A stretch of 64,000 nucleotides of DNA from Trichaptum fuscoviolaceum (taxonomy: Eukaryota > Basidiomycota > Agaricomycetes > Hymenochaetales > Trichaptaceae), in contig CAJSYZ010000003.1 in assembly GCA_910574455.1 (NCBI GenBank), positions 1,674,001-1,738,000 of the forward strand, read 5' to 3'. Position numbers and translations under genes: made by a program. The notes under the pieces are model-generated. The model did no database searches and was not told where the DNA came from. It saw only the letters and a list, made by a program, of their open reading frames with translations. Below, piece after piece: positions 56,821-64,000 of this stretch; the stretch's first letter is position 1; each line of letters opens with the position of its first letter.

Positions 56821-57931
56821 TGGTAATCTACCCCGGTGATAATATATATGTTTATAAGCTCATTGCTTTTCGTGAAATTAGACTATCCGCTGCCCGATGT
56901 GCTCGAATCTATGAAATCACACCGGACGCTCCCCGGGAGTATCAAAGAATGCTGCTTCAAGAGGCGCTATGCTGTACCATAAGGTTGAGTAGACCCATAT
57001 TTGTTCAAGACCGTCAATAAGCTGAAAGATCAAGCGTAGTTATTGCCCATTATCCTGCGAAAGCAGTATGAAGAAAACCAACGTTCATTTCTGCTTGGCG
57101 CGGAATATTTGCATTTATGAATACCCTAAGCTTGTATACCCGTTAACAACGCACCCCCAGTCTGTTCATCATCTTCGTCAACACGTTAACTTCGTGTGCC
57201 CATTTGTCTGGAAGCAAACAGTTCATTTGAACGCCTACGTCGCTTTTCCGATAAAATCTGATGCCCCTTCAAGTTCAGTTCGGAAGCGATTTAATTACAC
57301 TGCAATTCCGAGCTCGAAGTAAACACCGGACTGGGCCTTCCGTTCTTGGTTCTCGGGTCGTGGACCACACGAGGCAGTGAGCATGGAGACAACCAACAGT
57401 TCGATTGAAATATAATACATAACTTATTGTTGTGATCTAGTAAGAAAACGATTTATCTACGCGAATATGGACAATGGAATTGATGTGCAACAATCGTATT
57501 CGTATTAATCCTTCTCTTCTCTTCGTCCTCCTATTCTCCTGCAGTTTTCCGCATCCCAGCAATAATTTCAGAAAGGCAAGTCGTCAGCATTGTCAACGGC
57601 AACGTGTATGCGGAGTATCTGCATTCAGCTAGTAGGTTTGCTTCCGTAGTTGGTTCTCTAGCGAACCTATCCATCACGCTATCAGTAGCACGGAAAACAA
57701 TCACTTCCGGGGACTATATACCTTGTACATGAGGCTCGAGTCTGAGGGGATTATCTTGGTTATCGACTCCCATCTCGTCTAGACGTCCGGCCTTTCTCGT
57801 CCCCAGGTCATAATCGGAAGAAAATCAGACGAGATCATAGCTGATCAAAGTTGATTTTCGAGTGCTCGTTCTCTCTGCACAACGAAGGCCCTCTGAAGCG
57901 CCTTCATTGAACCTACACCTGACCGACAAGG
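56821..57931. other. Intergenic interval, no supported gene
   Basis: About 1.1 kb between IF3 and the next gene, with one octamer at 57268. ORFs at 56820-57020 and 57068-57322 are unremarkable. Nothing else can be supported. Confidence 0.45.
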
Positions 57932-60811
57932 ATGGCATACCCGTACGCTGCACCGGGCGCGGGCGGCGGCATGCACGCTTCAAACTACTCCAGTCAAGCC
58001 TATCCTACTTCCTCACAGTATCCCGCCTCTGCACAGGCATCTCCTTATCATAGTGCAGCACAAGTAGCGATGACACCGTCGGCCTCACCGTATCCTGGAG
58101 CGACGCCAGCGCTCGGCGGTGCAGCGGCACTTATGGCGCCAGGGCACGCGCCGTCTGTATCGTCTTATCCCGGCATGCCCGGTGCCCAGGCTAGCAACGT
58201 CGGAGGTGCATCGCCGTATGCAGGAAGCACGCTCGGTTTCGGCGGAGGCACTGGGTCGACAGGATCGTCTACGATTGTTGGGGGTTCGCCCATGCCTGGG
58301 CAGTACGGCCTTGCGGGCGGAGCGCAAGCTATCGCGAACGTTCCACCTGGCGGACAACTTACGATCGGACCTGCAGCTGCAGCAGCAGCGGCGGCGGCTG
58401 GAGTGAGCGCTCAACCTTTCGCTGCTGATGTCAAAGTAGGCGCATTGACGTTCACGACGTCGAAAGATGCGGCGGGCAGGACGATATATCATCACTTCAG
58501 GTGCGCAACTTATGTATGCAATCCATGTGGATGAATTTATCCTAATGATTACTGTAGAGCTGAGCAAGCAACGTGAGATCTCCAAAGTGTACGAAAGCTT
58601 TATCTAAACACTCCATCACACAGATATCGTTCTCCTCAGAACGTCACTTACACAGGAATCCAATGGATTCCTTACGAGACATCGTATTCTCCGCCTACAC
58701 ACATTCCTCCGGCCGGGCCTGATGTCCTTGCTTCATTCCGCGGGCAACTTCCAGGACAGGTATTAAGCCCTGGCGTTACTCTCGGCGCTACTAGTCCACC
58801 CGTTGGAGGCGCAGACCCATATGCTTATGGAGGCGGTGGTGGTTACCACGACGAACGATGGTATGCCATTCGTTATTTTCATTCCAGCCAGTTGCTTAAG
58901 ATTACACAGGGAGAAAGACGAGCAGCGACGTCGCAAGAAGGAAGCCAAGGAGGCCGCGAAACGCGAACAAAAGTGGGAGGCCGAACGTATCGCCCGTGAG
59001 CGCGCAGAAGAGAAGGAACTCCGGCGTGCGCGCGAGCTCGATGCCCGGCGAGATGAGCAAGCGCGCATGCGCCAGCTCAGCAATGCAACAGGACCCGTTC
59101 CGATGCCTATGGGCCCTGCTGGTGGTTACAGCGGGGCGAACGCTTATGAGCGCGACCGTGAGAGGGAATTAGAGAGGAGAATGGGTGATATGTCTATCGG
59201 TGGTGGTATTGGAGGTGGACTGTCAGCGGAATACGGTGGAGGTCCAGGAATCCGTTCCCGTCGCCAGTCAATGTCAATGCCTGATCCAGGCGCTGCTATG
59301 GGAGGTGGATTATCAGCGGAATATGGAGGAGGTCCAGGGACCCGCTCACGCCGCCAGTCGATGTCAATACCTGATCCAGGCGTCGGTGTAAGACCTGGTA
59401 TGGGTCCCGGTGCCGCCGCTGCAATGTACGATGAGCCGGATAGCTATGATGATGGCTATGTCGGTGGTGGCGGAGGAGCACGTACCTCGATCTACATGGG
59501 AAGTGGAGGCAGCATGCCCGGAGACCGGTCGAGCTATATGGCTGGCGGGGGAGGCGGCGTCATGCCTGAAAGATCTAGCTACATGGCCGGCGGAGGCGAT
59601 GGAATCATGCCCGACCGTTCAGGCTACATGGGCGCCGGAAGCGGCATGCCCGAACGTTCGCCTTACCGACGGGGGACGCAGCAGCTCGAACCTGTTATGG
59701 GCCCGGACGGCGTGCCGGTCTACCCTCGCGGACATATTCTCGAGGGTAGACCTGTCCAGACAGGCGGGAGCACGCTCAGCGTTGGCGGCGGTGGTGCAGG
59801 CGGTATGGGCGGCACATATTCGAGAAGCCATAGTCCCGTCCCCGGCATGGGGCCCGCCATACCTGGCACTGCACCGTACCCGTCTGTATCCCCGCGCGCC
59901 TCACCGCGCCTGGGCGGTGGAATGCCTATGGGTCCAGGTGGGTCGATGATGCCTGGTAGCATGCCAGGCGGTATGCCCGGTATGGGCATGGGTGCAGGAG
60001 GGTACACCTCCGCGCAAGAACAGCAGATGTTAGCTAGTCCGGAGGCGTTCAACCGCCCCATCAACCGCGCCTACCCATTCACCCCCTTCGAGATGGCGAA
60101 GATCCAGGACATGGACGACTTCTTGGACGGCATCATACCGAGGCTCCCCATCGTTCTTACTACGCACGACGTTCTTTCGGAAGACTGGGGTCGGCTGATG
60201 AATGTGAGTAACCTTTGTTGACAAAACTATCTGCTAGCCTGACAATTTGGATTTTACAGGACATCGCCCTCGCTTGGCAAGGCCGCCTTCCGTTGCCTCG
60301 CAATGAAACTGACCGGCAGCCCAAGCGGTCGCGGCTCGTCGGAGACTTGCTCCAGCTCTGGAACGACGTATTCTTCCAGCAACGCAACGTCGAGCTCGTC
60401 CTCTACAAGGGCCGCGAACGCTATTCAGGACGCCTCGCAGGCCGCCCCGAAGCACGTCTCCCGCGCATGGACTCATCAGACTCGTACACATCCGACTCCG
60501 ACTCTGAGGATTCCTACTCTGATGACGCTGGCGCCGCCGGTCGACGCCAAGGCTATGGGTCGCTCGGGTATGGACAGGGAAGATATGATTCGGAGCGGAT
60601 TAACGCCGAACAACGGGAGACTCGAGAGTACAGGCGCCAACGGAAGGAAGAGAAGAGACGCAGACACAGGGAGAAAAGGATGCGGAAGAAAGAACAGTCG
60701 AAGACATATAGCTTGTACATGAGCTATCTGCCGCCCGAGCCAGAACATGGCATGTACACCGGAACTGCGCGTTCTGCGCGTTCTGTTCACTCGGCTCACT
60801 CTGGGTACTAA
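57932..60811 (+). CDS. Large low-complexity protein with conserved C-terminal core, unknown function
   Basis: Starts at ATG 57932 (MAYPYAAPGAGGGMHASNYS), ends at TAA 60809-60811, with about four introns and roughly 880 residues. The N-terminal 200 residues are Gly/Ala/Pro/Ser-rich. A conserved-looking patch follows (VKVGALTFTTSKDAAGRTIY, YTGIQWIPYETSYSPPTH). A highly charged coiled coil comes next (KDEQRRRKKEAKEAAKREQK and on), then a long Gly/Met/Pro-rich repeat region with two 27-residue repeats. The best-ordered part is the C-terminal core: MAKIQDMDDFLDGIIPRLP, VLTTHDVLSEDWGRLMND and IALAWQGRLPLP, ending in an acidic Ser/Asp run and a basic coiled coil (RRQRKEEKRRRHREKRMRKK). I recognise no named family. 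Composition suggests a scaffold or RNA/membrane-contact protein, but this is a guess. Confidence 0.72.
59211..59381 (+). repeat. Two 81-bp tandem coding repeats, 90-bp period
   Basis: Copies at 59211-59291 and 59301-59381 encode near-identical units running from GGGLSAEYGGGPG to a second half RSRRQSMS(M/I)PDPG, separated by three residues. Differences are mostly third-codon changes, so the repeat is under protein-level constraint or is recent. RRQS is a basophilic-kinase-type phosphorylation motif. Confidence 0.8.
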
Positions 60812-61368
60812 TTGTCTACTAACGTCTGACAGAATGTTATTTCAACTTGGCCAGCTTAGCTGCGATATCATATATGTATGTGAATGTCTGTAGACTCTAC
60901 GACAGTGTCATGCATACGGATTTTTTTACGTCGATTTTGTTGGATGTTGTTTACACGAAATGTATCATATGGATGAATAAATCAGACAAATTGGATTATA
61001 CGATGTGCGCTTTCTCAACAGCTTCATCAGCGGATCTTCACTTAACGTCGCAGTTAGAATACCTATCCTTCAGGAGGAGGTCAAACAAAGAAAGAACTGG
61101 ATACGACGGAAAAGATACTCATTCTAAGATTTTGAGAGATCATCAAGAATACAGGACGCAAAAAATATACATTGGCAGCGATATTCGCACAAGCCCGGTC
61201 CCGGAGAGTCCCCGTAACAGCTGACGAAGGTAGGAGTAGAGATATAACGATGGAAGATTTTAGAGATACGACGAGCTGAGAATGCATACACGAAAAAGAA
61301 GAAATAATGACAATGAGAGGAATTGAAGAAATAGGAGATGAGTAATACAGCGATCAGAGAATTCTGCA
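60812..61368. other. Convergent spacer, 3' UTRs
   Basis: A 557-bp interval between two convergent genes. An ORF at 60847-61224 has an ATG but lies in AT-rich 3' flank and lacks any domain. No repeat was recognised. Confidence 0.45.
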
Positions 61369-64000
61369 CTACCAATTCATCATACTGTCGAATTCAGAAG
61401 GTTGGGAGGTAGGACTGTGGTGAATCATAGGTGCTGGGGTGCTCGAAGATTGTCGAGGAGTACCCGGATGATCAGACTGATGCCCTGGCGAGTTCGCCAT
61501 AGAATAGCCTTGCTGCACTCCTTGTTGTGACCAGTTGCCAGCAGTGTTAGGCGAAGGCATGTTCTGGCCTGTCCCATACGCCATCCCCGACTGATTCGCC
61601 CACTGACCCTGCCCCGGCATCTGGCCTTGACCACCTGCGCCTTGCATGAAGTTTTGCTGCTGATTTTGCTGGTGTTGTTGGTGTTGCATCTGCGAGCGTT
61701 GTGCTTGCGCCTGCATGAGAGCCCGGTGGTACTCATCATTCTGCGCCCCTTGGCCAGGAAGGATCCTCCCACCCATACGAGGTGTCCCACCTCCCATCTC
61801 AGACACAGAAGGCGATCGTGCACTTGTACTCCGCGCTATACCAGGCATAGAAGAGCTGGGATTTGAACGAAGCCCAGGAGGATACTGCTGATGCGAAAGT
61901 TCTCCGACTGACGACGGTCCGGCTGCCCCACCGGAATTAAGCGGAGATCCCTGTGCCTGCCGCTGAGCCATTAGCCGTTGCTGTTGTGCAGCAAGCATCT
62001 GTTGATTCATGTTCATAGACGCGGTATTCATCATCCCAGGATTACCATTCGACATGTTGCCCATGCCCATGCCACCTGCACCCATACCCATACCACCACC
62101 AGGCATCCCACCTGCTCCAGCAGCCGCTCCGCGTATCTGACTCTGCTGTTGCTGCATCTGCATCAGGTACAATTGGCGCTGTTGTGGATTCAAGCTAGCA
62201 AACTGTTGCATCTGCATTTGCATGGCGTTTGAATTCGCCCCACCTGCGCCGGGATTCATCATGCCCATGCCGGAGTTTGCCATCCCTCGATGTCCCATAC
62301 CTGAGTCTGTCCGGAACATTCCACCTTGACCATCTGGAGACGTTGACTGCGGCATTTGCTGACTCATCCCAATATTGCCAACGCCCATGCCTTGCAAGTT
62401 ACCTTGGCCGGAGTGTTGCGGAATGTTCTGTTGCCCCGACCCAGACGCCATCATCGGGTTACGCATCTGGTTCGCCATCATTGCATTGTTAGCCGCATTT
62501 GCTTGATTCCGCCTTTGCATCGCCATCTTCACAGCATCCGTCAGTATGAATACCCTTTCTTTCTTAAAACACCACGTACCTGTACTTGCTGCATCCTCTG
62601 CAACTGCTGGGAAAGAGGAAGTTGCTCAAAACCGGGGATACTCTCCTTCAAATACTTCACCAAAGGATTCTGCGGATTTTGGAGTGCTTGGAAACTCTGG
62701 ACGGCGGCAGGTCCTAAAGCCTGAATCTGCTGAAGCATCTGAGGAGTAACCTGGTTCGCACCAGGTGTAGCTGACTGGGTGTTCGCCATACCTCCTGGTT
62801 GGTTCTGCATGCCAAGCGAAACTTGTTGTGGCATCGCGCCTCCGCTCATTCCGCCAGCCATACCCGAGGCACCATGAGGGGGAGACATCTGCCTCGCTGA
62901 GTGTGCTATCTGTTGCTGCTGCTGAATCTGTTGTGCATTCTGCATCTGAGGCGTCATCTGCTGCCCTTGCATACCCATGTTCGACTGTTGCATTTGTTGT
63001 TGCTGCTGCAATTGCATTTGGCGCATCTGCATTTGTCGGGCACGCATTATAGCCTGAGGATCAGAGCCCGGTACGTTGGGCATTCCCGGCATATTCTGCA
63101 TGTTCACAGGTGAATGGCTGCCGCTAGGGAGACCCTGTGCACCAGACATCGAACTTGACATTCCAGACTGCATTGACCCACTGCTCGAGGACCTGCTCAT
63201 CATCATTGAGCCAGGCGACCCGATCATGCCTATGTTCATGTTCATGTTGCCCATGTTCATGCCCATCGCAGATCCAGGTCGAGTCTGCTGCTGATTATGA
63301 TGAACTGGCGCCGCGGACATATCAGGCATAGCCGGCGGGAGCATGTTACCCGCTGCCGTGCCCGGCGCAGGGCCGGGTGTTCTCACCCGCCCATCACCAG
63401 TGTTTTGGCGTTTCTGAGAATTAGGGGATTCGCGGTCTGCGCCATCGCGTTCACGCTTGACACCGACTCCAGAGGAAGATGGTGGGGCGGTTGATGCAGA
63501 GGATACGGATTGTGCACGGGAGATGGGTGTAACAGACCTGTGAGTTTGAGGTAGAGGGCCTACGCTAGCCGAGGGTGTTGCGCTCGCACGTTGTAATGCT
63601 ATCTTCCGTTCACGCCGCGCAATATCCTTGGCAAAAAGTGTAGGGAGTTGAGCGTACATTGACATTATCCGCTCAATATTAGGAATGGCGATACTCGTTG
63701 ACTGGATTGTAGGAGGGTCCATTTCAGGAAGGGGAGCTTCGACTTCCTAAAATGGTGAGCAAAGGAGGTTGAGTGAAATAGGGGTCGGTATATGACAACG
63801 ACAACTCACCAATGCTTTACTGGAGTTGTCGGCATGTGCAGCAAGCCAAGTGAGATTGCTCGATAGCTTTTTAGAGAATCTGCAAGTGCTGTTGAAGATA
63901 TATGAAGGTTCAAAGAAGAACGTATACTGACGGTTGAGCCTCCGGCGCACCCATAGCGAGCCCGTTCGCTTGGAAGGCTAGACAGACCCTACAGTTCAAA
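61369..64000 (-). CDS. SSXT (SS18-like) domain protein, Gln/Met-rich, 5' end beyond window
   Basis: Runs off the right edge, so the N-terminus is missing. Visible exons include a segment reading CLAFQANGLAMGAPEAQ joined to RFSKKLSSNLTWLAAHADNS, then EVEAPLPEMDPPTIQST. The first two match the SSXT domain of SS18, including the helix where human SS18 has an N-L-x-Y-L-A-x-x-A-D pattern. The remaining 750 or so residues are rich in Gln, Met, Gly and Asn with poly-Gln runs, including VTPQMLQQIQALGPAAVQSF and KYLKESIPGFEQLPLSQQLQ. The stop after FDSMMNW is at 61369. In animals SS18 is a BAF chromatin-remodelling subunit; fungal SSXT proteins are associated with SWI/SNF. Function here is inferred from the short SSXT match. 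A nuclear coactivator role fits the composition. Confidence 0.7.

Noticed and set aside
1..64000. Transposon, retroelement, viral insertion or CRISPR array
   Set aside because: No reverse transcriptase, integrase or transposase motifs, no long terminal repeats and no regular spacer arrays were seen.

Overview
This 64 kb window is eukaryotic nuclear DNA from a filamentous basidiomycete, most likely an agaricomycete. Genes are interrupted by many short introns (about 50-60 nt) with GT...AG borders. The gene set is fungal: SEC7, TCA17, OPY2, CAF16, a VIP1/Asp1 kinase, GCP3, a peroxisomal carrier and a hexose transporter. No tRNA, rRNA, CRISPR array, plasmid feature or recognisable transposon ORF was seen. 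Exon boundaries were placed by eye from splice signals and protein continuity, so small exons may be wrong by a few codons.

Layout. Positions 1-180 hold the 3' end of a gene entering from the left. The ARF exchange factor SEC7 (423-7044, minus) is divergent from the TRAPP subunit TCA17 (7227-7837, plus) across 182 bp; both products work at the trans-Golgi. A Ser/Thr-rich single-pass membrane protein follows (8832-10155). Next come three metabolic genes: an aldehyde dehydrogenase (10882-13206), an ACMSD/5-carboxyuracil-decarboxylase-type amidohydrolase (13530-14849) and, convergent to it, quinolinate phosphoribosyltransferase BNA6 (14965-15910, minus). Together they resemble the branch point of the kynurenine/NAD pathway. 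A GT8 glycosyltransferase (17737-18830) and a TupA-like periplasmic-binding-fold protein (20993-22452) follow.

From about 22.5 to 31.5 kb the window is gene-poor. It contains duplicated, intron-bordered modules on the minus strand (23996-26570) that do not form a continuous reading frame. It also contains two tiny paralogous secreted cysteine peptides (28007-28156 and 29061-29201), each behind CCAAT and TATAAAA elements.

The right half is gene-dense: OPY2 (minus), CAF16 (plus), a peroxisomal adenine nucleotide carrier (minus, with a GC-AG intron), a very large E2 ubiquitin-conjugating enzyme with UBA-like and RING/IBR-like parts (plus), an MFS hexose transporter (plus), a secreted DUF5695-type six-hairpin protein (minus), GCP3 (plus), a VIP1 inositol-pyrophosphate kinase (minus), mitochondrial IF3 (plus), a large low-complexity protein of unknown function (plus) and a Gln-rich SSXT/SS18-like protein running off the right edge (minus).

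The strongest unexplained signal is the octamer AACTTGAA/TTCAAGTT. I counted 29 copies by hand, 23 of them between genes, against about two expected by chance. It forms dense and palindromic clusters in several intergenic regions.
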